Assembly (NCBI GenBank): GCA_035556215.1
Contig: DATMFI010000029.1
Span: forward strand, 1 to 64,000
Source of the DNA: Palsa-892 sp035556215
GTDB lineage: Bacteria > Pseudomonadota > Alphaproteobacteria > Rhizobiales > Xanthobacteraceae
DNA: 64,000 bases
Direction: 5' to 3'
Shown: positions 35,862 to 44,879 of the stretch, one piece after another
Layout: each line of letters opens with the position of its first letter
Position numbering within the stretch: position 1 is the first letter of the stretch
Position numbers and translations under genes: made by a program
Notes under the pieces: generated by a model
Told to the model about the DNA's origin: nothing
Databases searched by the model: none
The model's input: the letters and a program-made list of their open reading frames with translations, nothing else

Positions 35862-38810
35862 ATGTCCTCCGATAAGAAGCCGAGCGCCGAGCACGACTAC
35901 AGCTCGACTTTATTTCTGCCCGAAACCAGCTTTCCGATGCGCGCCGGGCTCCCCCAGAAGGAGCCGGAAATCCTGGCGCGCTGGGAGCGCGAGAACCTCT
36001 ACGGCAAGCTGCGCGCGGCGTCGAAGGGGCGCGACAAGTTCGTGCTGCATGACGGCCCGCCCTATGCCAACGGCAACATCCATATCGGCCATGCGCTGAA
36101 CAAGATCCTCAAGGATCTCGTCACCCGCACGCATCAGATGTTCGGCTACGACTCGAACTACGTGCCGGGCTGGGACTGCCACGGCCTGCCGATCGAATGG
36201 AAGATCGAGGAAGAAAACTATCGTTCGAAGAACAAGCCCAAGCCGGATTTTTCTTCGGCCGATGCATTGATCGCGTTCCGCAAGGAATGCCGCGCCTATG
36301 CCGAGCATTGGCTGAACGTGCAGCGCGCGGAATTCAAGCGCCTCGGTGTCGAGGGCGATTGGGCGCACCCCTATATGACGATGAGCTTTCCGGCCGAAGC
36401 GCAGATCGCGCGCGAGCTGATGAAGTTCGCCGCCAACGGCACGCTCTATCGCGGATCGAAGCCGGTGATGTGGTCGGTCGTCGAGAAGACCGCGCTCGCC
36501 GAGGCCGAGGTCGAATACGAGGATTACCAGAGCGACACGATCTGGGTGAAGTTTCCGGTCGAGAACGGCGCGAGCGTTGTCATCTGGACGACGACGCCGT
36601 GGACCATTCCCGGCAACCGCGCGATCAGCTATTCCCCGAAGATCAAATATGGACTTTATGAAGTCACCGAAGCGCCCACCGATAACTGGGCCAAGAAGGG
36701 TGACAAGCTGATCCTTGCCGACAAGCTCGCGGAAAACGTGATGAAGGCGGCGCGCGTCGAAAAGTTTGAGCGCCGCGCCGACGTCAATCCGCGCGATCTG
36801 GATTTCACCTGGCATCCGCTGAAAGCGATGGGCTACGATTTCAAGGTGCCGCTCTTGGCGGGCGATCATGTCACGGACGAAGACGGCACCGGCTTCGTCC
36901 ACACCGCGCCCGGTCACGGCCGCGACGACTTCGAAATCTGGATGGCGAGCGGCAAGGAGCTTGCCGCCCGCAAGATCGACACTCGTATTCCCTATACGGT
37001 GAACGAAGACGGCTTTCTCACCAGGGAAGCGCCGGGTTTCGAGGGCAGGCGGGTCATCGACGACAAGGGCAAGAAGGGCGATGCCAACGATGCCGTCATC
37101 AAGGCGCTTTCGGACGCGGGTGCCTTGATCGCGCGCTCGCGCCTCAAGCATCAGTATCCGCATTCGTGGCGCTCGAAGAAACCGATCATCTTCCGCAACA
37201 CGCCGCAGTGGTTCATCGCGATGGATAAGGAAATCCCCGCGTACAAGGACACGCTGCGTGCGCTCGCGCTCCTCGGCATCAAGAACGTGAAATGGGTGCC
37301 GGCGGCCGGCGAAAACCGCATCACCGGCATGATCGAAAGCCGCCCCGACTGGGTGATTTCGCGCCAGCGCGCCTGGGGCGTGCCGATTGCCGTCTTCATC
37401 CGCCAGAAGGACGACGGCTCGACCGAAATCCTCAACGACGAGGCGGTGAACAGGCGGATCATCGAAGCCTTCGAGAAGGAGGGCGCCGACGCCTGGTACA
37501 AGCAAGGCGCGCGCGAGCGCTTCCTCGGCTCGCACGCCAATGAGACGTGGCAGAAGGTCGACGACATCCTCGACGTCTGGTTCGACTCCGGCTCGACCCA
37601 CGCTTTCGTGCTCGAAGACCCCGAGCATTTCCCGGCGCTGGCGGGCATCAAGCGCAAACGCGACGGCGGCAAGGATACCGTGATGTATCTCGAGGGCTCG
37701 GACCAGCATCGCGGCTGGTTCCACTCCTCGCTCTTGGAAAGCTGCGGCACCCGCGGCCGCCCGCCCTATGACGTGGTGCTGACGCATGGCTTCGTGCTCG
37801 ACGAGCAGGGCCGCAAGATGTCGAAGTCGCTCGGCAATGTCGTCGCCCCGCAGGACGTCATGAAAGAGTCCGGCGCCGATATTTTGCGCATGTGGGTCGC
37901 GGCTTCCGATTACGCCGACGATCTCAGGATCGGCAAAGAGATTCTGAAAACCACCGTCGATACCTATCGGAAGCTCAGGAATACGCTGCGCTGGCTTTTG
38001 GGCTCGCTGCATCATTTCAAGGAAGGCGATCGCGTCCCGTTCGAAAAGATGCCGGAACTGGAAAGGCTGATGCTGCACCGGCTCGCGGAGCTTGATGCCG
38101 ACATTCGCAAGAATTACGCCGAGTTCGATTACAAGCGCGTCTTTGCCGCGCTCAATGTCTTCATGACCTCGGATCTTTCGGCATTTTATTTCGACATCCG
38201 CAAGGACGCGCTCTATTGCGACCCGATCTCATCGGTGGCGCGCAAGGCCTGCCTCACCGCGCTCGACGAAATCTTCAAGTGCCTTGCGACCTGGCTCGCG
38301 CCGATCCTTTGCTTCACCGCGGAGGAAGCGTGGCTGTCGCGCTATGGCGAGAGCGCCGAATCCGTGCATCTGCAAACTTTTCCGGAAATTCCGGGTGCGT
38401 GGAAAAACGACACGCTGAAAGAGAAGTGGGAAAAAATCCGCGGCGTCCGCCGCGTCGTCACCGGCGCGCTCGAGCTGGAGCGCGTTGCAAAGCGCATCGG
38501 CTCGTCGCTGGAAGCGGCGCCCGTCATTCACGTCACCGACAGGAAGCTTCTGGAAGCGCTGAACGGCGTCGATCTTGCGGAAGTGTGCATCACCTCCGAT
38601 GCCAGGCTTGTCGAAGGCGAGGGGCCGAAAGACTCCTTCCGGCTGCCGGATGTGCCGTCCGTCTCGGTCGAGCCGAAACGCGCCGAAGGCAAGAAGTGCG
38701 CACGCTCGTGGAAGATCACGCCGCTTGTCGGCAGCGACAAGGAATTCCCCGACGTCACGCCGCGTGACGCCAAAGCGCTGCGCGAACTCGCCGCCGCCAA
38801 GGCGTCGTGA
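35862..38810 (+). CDS. ileS: Isoleucine--tRNA ligase
   Basis: A 982-aa class I synthetase. The HIGH motif lies in DGPPYANGNIHIGHALNK near residue 70 and KMSKSLGN is near 652. The CP1 editing domain sits between them (WTTTPWTIPGNRAISY). An anticodon-binding domain follows. The stop TGA shares its last base with the lspA ATG (GTGATG), showing tight coupling. Length is normal for an alphaproteobacterial enzyme. Confidence 0.96.
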   Translation: MSSDKKPSAEHDYSSTLFLPETSFPMRAGLPQKEPEILARWERENLYGKLRAASKGRDKFVLHDGPPYANGNIHIGHALNKILKDLVTRTHQMFGYDSNYVPGWDCHGLPIEWKIEEENYRSKNKPKPDFSSADALIAFRKECRAYAEHWLNVQRAEFKRLGVEGDWAHPYMTMSFPAEAQIARELMKFAANGTLYRGSKPVMWSVVEKTALAEAEVEYEDYQSDTIWVKFPVENGASVVIWTTTPWTIPGNRAISYSPKIKYGLYEVTEAPTDNWAKKGDKLILADKLAENVMKAARVEKFERRADVNPRDLDFTWHPLKAMGYDFKVPLLAGDHVTDEDGTGFVHTAPGHGRDDFEIWMASGKELAARKIDTRIPYTVNEDGFLTREAPGFEGRRVIDDKGKKGDANDAVIKALSDAGALIARSRLKHQYPHSWRSKKPIIFRNTPQWFIAMDKEIPAYKDTLRALALLGIKNVKWVPAAGENRITGMIESRPDWVISRQRAWGVPIAVFIRQKDDGSTEILNDEAVNRRIIEAFEKEGADAWYKQGARERFLGSHANETWQKVDDILDVWFDSGSTHAFVLEDPEHFPALAGIKRKRDGGKDTVMYLEGSDQHRGWFHSSLLESCGTRGRPPYDVVLTHGFVLDEQGRKMSKSLGNVVAPQDVMKESGADILRMWVAASDYADDLRIGKEILKTTVDTYRKLRNTLRWLLGSLHHFKEGDRVPFEKMPELERLMLHRLAELDADIRKNYAEFDYKRVFAALNVFMTSDLSAFYFDIRKDALYCDPISSVARKACLTALDEIFKCLATWLAPILCFTAEEAWLSRYGESAESVHLQTFPEIPGAWKNDTLKEKWEKIRGVRRVVTGALELERVAKRIGSSLEAAPVIHVTDRKLLEALNGVDLAEVCITSDARLVEGEGPKDSFRLPDVPSVSVEPKRAEGKKCARSWKITPLVGSDKEFPDVTPRDAKALRELAAAKAS

Positions 38811-39295
38811 TGCTGGCAGCGCCGCGCCATTTCCGCTTCGGCCTTTTCATTGCGCTCTTGGCGCTCGCCCTCGATCAGCTCACCAAATATCTCGTGCTGA
38901 ACAGCCCGCGGCTCGAGGTCGGCGAGCGAATCGCGGTGACGCCGTTCTTCGATCTCGTTCTCGCGATGAATAAAGGCATCAGCTACGGGCTGTTCCCGCA
39001 GCACAGCGACGCCGGCCGCTGGCTGCTAGTCGCGGTGAATATTGCCGCCATCGGTTTATTCATCTTCTGGTTGATGCGGGCCAACAGCACGCTGCTTGCC
39101 GCGGCCATCGGCCTTTTGATCTCCGGGGCCGCCGGAAACGCCATCGACCGGGCCCTTTATGGCGCCGTGGTCGATTTTGTCCTCCTGCACTGGGGGAACT
39201 GGCGCTGGTACGTCTTTAATATTGCCGATGCCGCCATCGTTGCCGGGGTAATCGGCCTCCTGTACGATGCCTTCACGGCCCGCGCCACGAAATAG
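38810..39295 (+). CDS. lspA: Lipoprotein signal peptidase (signal peptidase II)
   Basis: A 161-aa inner-membrane aspartic protease that cleaves prolipoproteins. It has four transmembrane segments and both catalytic motifs: GNAIDRALYGAVVDF with the first Asp and FNIADAAIVAG with the second. The ATG at 38810 overlaps the ileS stop by one base; a GTG three bases earlier is also possible. Two predicted lipoproteins of this window (3579 and 42859) would be its substrates. Confidence 0.95.
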   Translation: MLAAPRHFRFGLFIALLALALDQLTKYLVLNSPRLEVGERIAVTPFFDLVLAMNKGISYGLFPQHSDAGRWLLVAVNIAAIGLFIFWLMRANSTLLAAAIGLLISGAAGNAIDRALYGAVVDFVLLHWGNWRWYVFNIADAAIVAGVIGLLYDAFTARATK

Positions 39296-39394
39296 CCGCC
39301 ATCGGGCGGAAGCTGGCTGCCCATAGGCCAAATTTGAAGGCCCGAAGGACATAGGGTCCAAGGTTTCATGATTTCTCGAACAGGAGAGAAGAAG

Positions 39395-40072
39395 ATGCCG
39401 GTTCGCTTCTTTTCCTTGCGCGATCTGCGCCGCATTCTCGCACTCATGCCCGTGTTCGCGCTGCTCGCGGCCGCGGCCGTGACGCCCGCCGCCGCGCAGG
39501 AAGATGAGCCGACCGAAATGCAGAAGCTGTTCGGCGCCTTGGGCTTGCTCGACCTGCCGAAGGAGCCGATCGACTACAGCGAGCGCTCGCCGCTCGTCGT
39601 GCCGCCATCCGCCGATCTGCCGAAGCCGGGAGGTGAGGTCGATATGCGCGCCCTCAACCCCGATTGGCCGGTCGATCAGGACATCAAGCGCAAGAGGGCA
39701 GCGGCCAAGGAAGCCAAGAAGCCGATCGATGCGCCGAACGACCTCTTCTACGGCAGCCGCTTGATGCAGCCGAAGGACTGGAAGCAGACCAAGAGCAAGG
39801 GCCGCGGCGAGGGCGCCGAAACCTGGTCCGACGACGAGAAGCGCGGGCTGTTCCGCGTCTCGCCCGACAAGCTCGGCTTCAAGGGCTGGAACAAGAAGAA
39901 CGAGATCGTGAAGTTCGAAGGCGAGCCCGAGCGCACGAGCTTGCTGCAGCCGCCGCCGGGCTATCAGACGCCGTCGAAGAACGCGCCGTACGGCATCGTG
40001 GAAGAAGAGCGGGTCGTGCCGTCGTCGAAAGAGACCTTCGATCCGGGTAATGTGTCGCGTCAGGCCAGATAA
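39395..40072 (+). CDS. Exported protein of unknown function
   Basis: A 225-aa protein that I do not recognise. A basic N-terminus and hydrophobic core (LMPVFALLAAAAVTPAAAQ) form a signal peptide. The mature part is hydrophilic, rich in Lys/Glu/Pro, with no transmembrane segment and no Cys. Tracts such as DIKRKRAAAKEAKKPIDAP and NDLFYGSRLMQPKDWKQ look like extended or weakly folded periplasmic protein. AGGAG eight bases before the ATG at 39395 decides the start. It lies between lspA and two M16 peptidase genes (17 bases to the first) on one strand, which hints at a shared envelope process. Confidence 0.8.
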   Translation: MPVRFFSLRDLRRILALMPVFALLAAAAVTPAAAQEDEPTEMQKLFGALGLLDLPKEPIDYSERSPLVVPPSADLPKPGGEVDMRALNPDWPVDQDIKRKRAAAKEAKKPIDAPNDLFYGSRLMQPKDWKQTKSKGRGEGAETWSDDEKRGLFRVSPDKLGFKGWNKKNEIVKFEGEPERTSLLQPPPGYQTPSKNAPYGIVEEERVVPSSKETFDPGNVSRQAR

Positions 40073-40089
40073 CGAGATTCACCACCAGG

Positions 40090-41457
40090 ATGCTGATGCA
40101 GATTATCACCGCCATGGCGGTCGCGGGCGCCGCGACGCTGCTTAGCCCGCGCAGCGCACAGGCCGAAGCCACCGGCCCGGCCGTCACGCGCTTCGTCTTG
40201 CAGAACGGCATGGAGTGCCTGGTCATTCCCGATCATCGCGCGCCGGTGGTGACGCATATGGTTTGGTACCGCGTCGGCTCCGCCGACGAGGAGCCGGGCA
40301 AATCGGGCCTCGCGCATTTCCTCGAGCACCTGATGTTCAAGGGCACGGCGAAACATCCGTCCGGCCAGTTCTCCAAGATTCTGGTGTCGCTCGGCGGCCA
40401 GGAGAACGCCTTCACCGGCAACGACTACACCGCTTACTACCAGCGCGTGACGCGCGATCATCTCGAGCAGGTCATGGCATTCGAAGCCGATCGCATGACC
40501 GGCCTCGTGCTCGAAGACAAAGTGGTGAACTCCGAGCGCGATGTCGTGCTCGAAGAGCGCCGCATGCGCACCGACAATTCGCCGGCAGCCCAGCTCGGCG
40601 AAGAGATGCAGGCGGCCTTGTTCGTCAATCATCCCTACGGCCGGCCGGTGATCGGCTGGCAAAAGGAAATCGAGGCGCTGAACCGCGAGGAGGCGCTCGC
40701 CTTCTATCGCCGCTTCTATGCGCCGAACAATGCGCTGCTTGTCGTCGCCGGCGACGTCACGCCCGGCGAAGTGAAGAAGCTCGCCGAGAAGATTTACGGC
40801 AAGATCGCGCGCAACGATAACATCCGCGGCCGCGTCCGGCCCGCCGAACCCGAAGCGCGCGCCGATCGCCGCGTCGTGCTCGCCGATGCCCGCGTCGCTC
40901 AGCCGAGTCTCACGCGCAACTATCTCGTGCCGTCCTATCGCACGGCAAAGCCCGGCGAAGCCGAAGCCGTCGATGTGCTCGCGCATGTCCTCGGCACCGG
41001 CTCGCTCTCGCGGCTCTATCGCCAGCTCGTCATCGACAAGAAGATCGCGGTTTCCGCCGGCGCCTGGTACGGCGGCATCGCCTATGACACCACGCGGCTT
41101 GGCATTTCGGCGACGCCGCAGCCCGGCACTTCGCTCGAAGATCTCGAAAAAGCCGTCGATGGCGTGATCGCCGAAATCGCCGCGAACGGCATCACCGCCG
41201 ATGAACTCGCCCGCGCCAAGACCAAGCTGGTCGCCGACGTCGTTTATTCGTGGGACGACCCGTTCACGCTCGCGCGCATGTATGGCGCGGCGCTCACCAC
41301 CGGGCTCGGCGTCGAAACGATCAAGGGCTGGCCGGAGCGTATCCGTGCCGTCACCGCCGGCCAGGTGCAGGAAGCTGCCAGGAAATGGCTCGCCGGGCGC
41401 CATTTCGTCAGCGGCTATCTCGTCAAGCCGCCCGCGTCGCCGGAAAAGCGCTCGTGA
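40090..41457 (+). CDS. M16 family zinc peptidase, catalytic type
   Basis: A 455-aa exported protein of the pitrilysin/processing-peptidase family. A signal sequence covers about residues 1-25. The inverted zinc motif HxxEH appears in GLAHFLEHLMFKG, with a distal Glu in VLEERRMRTDN. The second M16 domain follows with NYLVPSYRT. It overlaps the next gene, a homologue without the zinc motif, by four bases. Such pairs form a heterodimer resembling the mitochondrial processing peptidase, with one active and one structural subunit. The substrates are unknown; periplasmic peptide turnover is the likely role. Confidence 0.9.
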   Translation: MLMQIITAMAVAGAATLLSPRSAQAEATGPAVTRFVLQNGMECLVIPDHRAPVVTHMVWYRVGSADEEPGKSGLAHFLEHLMFKGTAKHPSGQFSKILVSLGGQENAFTGNDYTAYYQRVTRDHLEQVMAFEADRMTGLVLEDKVVNSERDVVLEERRMRTDNSPAAQLGEEMQAALFVNHPYGRPVIGWQKEIEALNREEALAFYRRFYAPNNALLVVAGDVTPGEVKKLAEKIYGKIARNDNIRGRVRPAEPEARADRRVVLADARVAQPSLTRNYLVPSYRTAKPGEAEAVDVLAHVLGTGSLSRLYRQLVIDKKIAVSAGAWYGGIAYDTTRLGISATPQPGTSLEDLEKAVDGVIAEIAANGITADELARAKTKLVADVVYSWDDPFTLARMYGAALTTGLGVETIKGWPERIRAVTAGQVQEAARKWLAGRHFVSGYLVKPPASPEKRS

Positions 41458-42788
41458 TCAGGGCTATTGCCGTTATTCTCATGAGCATCGCCCTTGCCAC
41501 CCAGGCCTCCAGCGCGCTGAGCAAGACGCCGATCGAGCGCGTCGTGACGCCCAAAGGCATCGAAATCTGGCTCGTGCGCACGATGGAATTCCCGATGCTG
41601 TCGCTGCAATTCTCGTTTCTCGGGGGCGCGGCGCAGGATCCCGCCGGCAAGCCCGGCATCGCGAGCCTCGCCGCGAGCCTGCTCGACGAGGGCGCCGGCG
41701 AATACGATGCGCGCGCCTTCCGCGAACAGCTCGAAGGCAATGCCATCGAAATCAGCTTCACCGCCAACCGCGACAGCGTGCGCGGCTCGCTCAAAACGCT
41801 CACCGGCAATCAGGACAAGGCGTTTGAGCTTCTGCGCCTCGCGCTGACCGCGCCGCGCTTCGATGCGTCCGAGATCGAGCGCGTGCGCTCCGCCGTCCTC
41901 GCCAATCTGCGCCGCGCCTCCACCAATCCCGGCGAGATCGCCAAGAATACCTGGTACGCGCGCGCCTTCCCCAATCATCCCTACGGCCGTCCGGTGGCCG
42001 GGACGCTCGACTCGGTGCCGAATATCACGGTTGAAGATTTGCGCGGCTATATCGCCCGGAACCTTGCGCGCTCGAATTTGAAGGTCGCCGCGGTCGGCGC
42101 GATCGACGCCGCGGCGCTCGCGAAGCTCGTGGATCGCGCCTTCGAGGGCCTGCCGGAAAAGGCCGACCTCATGCCGGTCGCCGATGTCGTGCCGCAATCG
42201 CTCGGCGAGCGCGAAGTCATCCCGCTCCACGTGCCGCAGACCGTGATCCTGTATGGCGGCGCCGGCTTGAAGCGGAACGATCCCGATTTCATTCCCGCGT
42301 ATGTCCTGAACCATATCCTCGGCGGCGGCTCTTTCGACTCGCGCCTGTTCGAGGAGGTACGCGTCAAGCGCGGCCTGTCGTATTCGGTGTCGAGCACGCT
42401 CGCGGCGCTCAAGCACGCGGGCTTTTTCATCGGCAGCGTGCAGACCAAGAACGATCGTGCCTATGAGTCGGTCGATGTCATCAATAGTGAAATCGCCCGC
42501 CTCGCCAAGGACGGGCCGAGCGCCGAGGAACTCGAAAAGGCCAAGAAATACCTGATCGGCTCCTATCCGCTGCGCTTCGACACCTCCGCCAAAATCGCCA
42601 CCAATTTGCTTGATATGCAGTTCGAGGAACTTGGCATCGACTATATCGATCGGCGCAATGCCATGGTCGCGGCCGTCACGGCGGCCGATGTGCGCCGCGC
42701 GGCGAATCGTTTTCTCGCCGGTGCGAAGATGCTGACCGTGATGGTCGGCGAACCGGTTGCCGCGCCTGCGAAGGCGGCGGACCAATAG
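41454..42788 (+). CDS. M16 family peptidase homologue, non-catalytic partner
   Basis: A 444-aa exported protein with M16 N- and C-terminal domains. The GTG at 41454 overlaps the preceding stop (GTGA) and produces a clean signal peptide, MIRAIAVILMSIALATQASSA, which decides the start. Where the active partner has HFLEH, this protein reads GIASLAASLLDEG, so the zinc ligands are absent. The C-terminal domain keeps the Arg/Tyr substrate-binding pattern: LFEEVRVKRGLSYSVSS. It is predicted to be the structural half of a heterodimer with its upstream neighbour. Confidence 0.9.
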   Translation: MIRAIAVILMSIALATQASSALSKTPIERVVTPKGIEIWLVRTMEFPMLSLQFSFLGGAAQDPAGKPGIASLAASLLDEGAGEYDARAFREQLEGNAIEISFTANRDSVRGSLKTLTGNQDKAFELLRLALTAPRFDASEIERVRSAVLANLRRASTNPGEIAKNTWYARAFPNHPYGRPVAGTLDSVPNITVEDLRGYIARNLARSNLKVAAVGAIDAAALAKLVDRAFEGLPEKADLMPVADVVPQSLGEREVIPLHVPQTVILYGGAGLKRNDPDFIPAYVLNHILGGGSFDSRLFEEVRVKRGLSYSVSSTLAALKHAGFFIGSVQTKNDRAYESVDVINSEIARLAKDGPSAEELEKAKKYLIGSYPLRFDTSAKIATNLLDMQFEELGIDYIDRRNAMVAAVTAADVRRAANRFLAGAKMLTVMVGEPVAAPAKAADQ

Positions 42789-42858
42789 CGCCGCAGGGGC
42801 TTCGCGGCCCGGACAAAACTGGCTATAAAACGGCGGGGATGATGAGGTGGGTGTTGTG

Positions 42859-43707
42859 ATGCGTTTTCGTTCGCTTGAAACCGCCGCCGGCAAGATCGCC
42901 GGCAAGGCCGCCGGCTTTCTTGTGCCCCTGGCGATCGCCGCTGCCGTCGCCGGTTGTTCGGGCGACTCCCTGAAAAATCTCGGCTCGACCACGCCCGCCA
43001 CCACCACCTCCACCGCTGTCGCCGGCGTCGGCGCAACGCCCAATAACGATATCGAATGCCCGAGCGTCCAGGTTCGCAACGGCGCCAGCACCTGGCAGGA
43101 TCCGCCGAACGGCGGCGCCACGGATCTCCGCTATCAGGCCTCGCTCGGCCAGATGGCGCGCGAATGCGCGATCCTCGGCGACACCATGACGGTGAAGCTT
43201 GGCGTCGAGGGGCGGTTGCTCACGGGCCCCAAGGGCGTCCCCGGCAACGTCGACGTGCCGCTGCGCGTCGCGCTCGTCGAGGAAGGCCCGAAGCCGCGCT
43301 CGGTCTGGACGCGCTTTTACGCCATTCCGGTCAGCATCCAGCCGGGCCAGACGGGCACGCCCTTCACCCATGTCGAGGACGATCTTTCGTTCCAGATGCC
43401 GGCGAACAAGAACCTCGACGCCTATGTGATTTATGTCGGCTTCGACCCGCAGGGCCTGAAGACGCGCAAGCGGCCGCCGGTCGCGCACAAGAAGGCCGCC
43501 CCGAAACCGGCCGCCAGGAAGCAGTCCGCGCCGCGCCCCGCGGCGGCGCCCAAGCAGCAGGCGCCGGCCGGCAATGGCGGCTTTGCGCCGCCGGCCAGCG
43601 GCGGGTTCGCTCCGCCCGCGAGCGGCGGCAGCACCTTCTCGCCACCTGCAAGCGGCGGCACTTTCGCGCCGCCGCCGGGACAGTTCTCGAAGCCCGCCGG
43701 GCAGTAG
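42859..43707 (+). CDS. Lipoprotein of unknown function with FAPPASGG repeats
   Basis: A 282-aa predicted lipoprotein. The signal peptide ends in AAAVAGC, a good lipobox. A folded middle part covers about residues 45-195 (CPSVQVRNGASTWQDPP, GVEGRLLTGPKG, DDLSFQMPANKNLDAYVIY). A basic AHKKAAPKPAARK linker comes next. The tail has about three copies of (G)GFAPPASGG-like units ending FAPPPGQFSKPAGQ. The middle part is not assigned to a family. It lies 70 bases after the M16 pair. The ATG at 42859 is chosen over in-frame GTGs because it gives a compact signal peptide. An envelope role is inferred. Confidence 0.82.
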   Translation: MRFRSLETAAGKIAGKAAGFLVPLAIAAAVAGCSGDSLKNLGSTTPATTTSTAVAGVGATPNNDIECPSVQVRNGASTWQDPPNGGATDLRYQASLGQMARECAILGDTMTVKLGVEGRLLTGPKGVPGNVDVPLRVALVEEGPKPRSVWTRFYAIPVSIQPGQTGTPFTHVEDDLSFQMPANKNLDAYVIYVGFDPQGLKTRKRPPVAHKKAAPKPAARKQSAPRPAAAPKQQAPAGNGGFAPPASGGFAPPASGGSTFSPPASGGTFAPPPGQFSKPAGQ

Positions 43708-43755
43708 AGCATGATCCCGAAAAGCGGGAAGCGGTTTTCGGAAAAGATCATGCTC
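43707..43755. repeat. Rhizobial intergenic palindrome
   Basis: A long interrupted palindrome begins on the last base of the lipoprotein stop codon. Outer arms GAGCATGATC (43707-43716) and GATCATGCTC (43746-43755) and inner arms CCGAAAA and TTTTCGG surround an 11-base centre. This 'gcatgatcccgaaaa...ttttcgg...gatcatgc' arrangement is one I recognise as a very common dispersed repeat in Rhizobiales. Its function is unknown; RNA folding or DNA-protein binding are both possible. Confidence 0.75.
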
Positions 43756-43779
43756 AAAAGCGAGTAGCAGCCAATAAAA

Positions 43780-43808
43780 AACCCGCCGTGCTTTGCAGCC
43801 GGCGGGTT
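43780..43808. terminator. Bidirectional Rho-independent terminator
   Basis: A 9-bp stem, AACCCGCCG / CGGCGGGTT, with an 11-base loop is flanked by an A-run on the left (AATAAAA) and a T-run on the right (TTGTTTT). It sits between the plus-strand lipoprotein gene and the minus-strand atpF stop, so it can end transcription from both sides. Confidence 0.85.
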
Positions 43809-43828
43809 TTGTTTTGCAGCAGGAAGGC

Positions 43829-44323
43829 TCAGTCGAGCCGGGCCTTCACGTCGCGGATCGCGGCGGAGAGGAGGTCGCTCGCGACCTTGCCCTTGACGCT
43901 CTCGGCGAGCACTTTCTCGGATGCCTTGACGGCGGCCTCGGCGGCGGCGGCGCGAACATCGGCAAGCGCCTGCACCTCGGCCTGGGCGATCTTCGCCTCC
44001 GCCATTTTGGTGCGGCGGGCGACGAATTCTTCCATGCGCGTCTTGGCTTCGGCCGCGATTTCCTCGGCTTCGACCTTGGCCTGCGCCACGATCGCCTTGG
44101 CCTCGGCTTCGGCCTCGTGCTGCTTCTTCTTGTACGCGGCCAGAAGCGCTTCGGCCTCCGCCTTCAGACGGTTCGCCTCGGTCAGTTCGGCGCTCGCGCG
44201 CTTGCTGTAGTCGTCCAGCGCCCCGCCGACCGAACGGTGTGCGCCGGCCCGCCAGACCAGAAGCAGGAAGATCACGAACGCGACCGCGACCCAGGTTTCA
44301 GCCTCGAAAAGAGCGTGTGTCAC
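43829..44323 (-). CDS. atpF: ATP synthase F0 subunit b
   Basis: A 164-aa stator subunit with one N-terminal transmembrane helix (WVAVAFVIFLLLVWRAG) and a long charged helix thereafter. The GTG at 44323 with AGGTAAGG upstream gives the usual start MTHALFEAETW; a 40-residue upstream extension overlaps the b' gene. It is the last gene of the atpI-B-E-F'-F operon and follows b' by ten bases. With b' it makes the heterodimeric peripheral stalk found in alphaproteobacteria and phototrophs. Confidence 0.92.
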   Translation of the reverse strand: MTHALFEAETWVAVAFVIFLLLVWRAGAHRSVGGALDDYSKRASAELTEANRLKAEAEALLAAYKKKQHEAEAEAKAIVAQAKVEAEEIAAEAKTRMEEFVARRTKMAEAKIAQAEVQALADVRAAAAEAAVKASEKVLAESVKGKVASDLLSAAIRDVKARLD

Positions 44324-44333
44324 GTGCCTTACC

Positions 44334-44861
44334 TCAGTTGAGCGATGCCGCGACAGCGCGCTCGATCGCGGTTTTGTCGGGCGCCGCGCCCGTGAGCCGC
44401 TCGACGATCGAGGCTGCCGCTTCCGTGGCGATGCCGCTGACATTCTTCATCGCGGCGGCCTTGGTCGCCGCGATCTGCTTTTCGGCGTCGGCGAGCTTGC
44501 CCGCAAGACCCGCTTCCAGCTCCTTGCGGCGCGCTTCCGATTGCGCCGCGAGTTCCTGGTGAGTCTTCGCCGCAAGCGCCTGGGCGCTCGCGCGGGCGTC
44601 GGCGAGCGACTTCTCGTAGGCCGCGATGGCCTCGTCGCTCGCGGCTTTCGCCTGGGCGGCATCGGCAAGGTCGCCCTCGATCCGCCGCTTGCGCGCTTCG
44701 AGGATGGAAGCCACGCGCGGCAGCGCGACCTTCGCGAGCAGCACGTACAGCACGACGAAGCTTAGCGTCAGCCAGATGAGCTGCGAGGGAAAATCGTCGC
44801 TCTTGAAGGGCGGGAAGGGGCCCTTCTCGTGCGGGACTTCGGTATGTGCCGATGTCGCCAT
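44334..44861 (-). CDS. ATP synthase F0 subunit b'
   Basis: A 175-aa second b-type stator subunit. A Pro/Phe-rich N-terminus (HEKGPFPPFKSDDFPSQLIW) precedes one membrane helix (LTLSFVVLYVLLAKVALP). A long Ala/Glu/Lys-rich helix follows (ILEARKRRIEGDLADAAQAK). It stands between atpE (18 bases) and atpF (10 bases). It is called atpG or atpF2 in different annotations, so no symbol is given here. Confidence 0.92.
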   Translation of the reverse strand: MATSAHTEVPHEKGPFPPFKSDDFPSQLIWLTLSFVVLYVLLAKVALPRVASILEARKRRIEGDLADAAQAKAASDEAIAAYEKSLADARASAQALAAKTHQELAAQSEARRKELEAGLAGKLADAEKQIAATKAAAMKNVSGIATEAAASIVERLTGAAPDKTAIERAVAASLN

Positions 44862-44879
44862 TTCATTTCGCTCGCGAGA

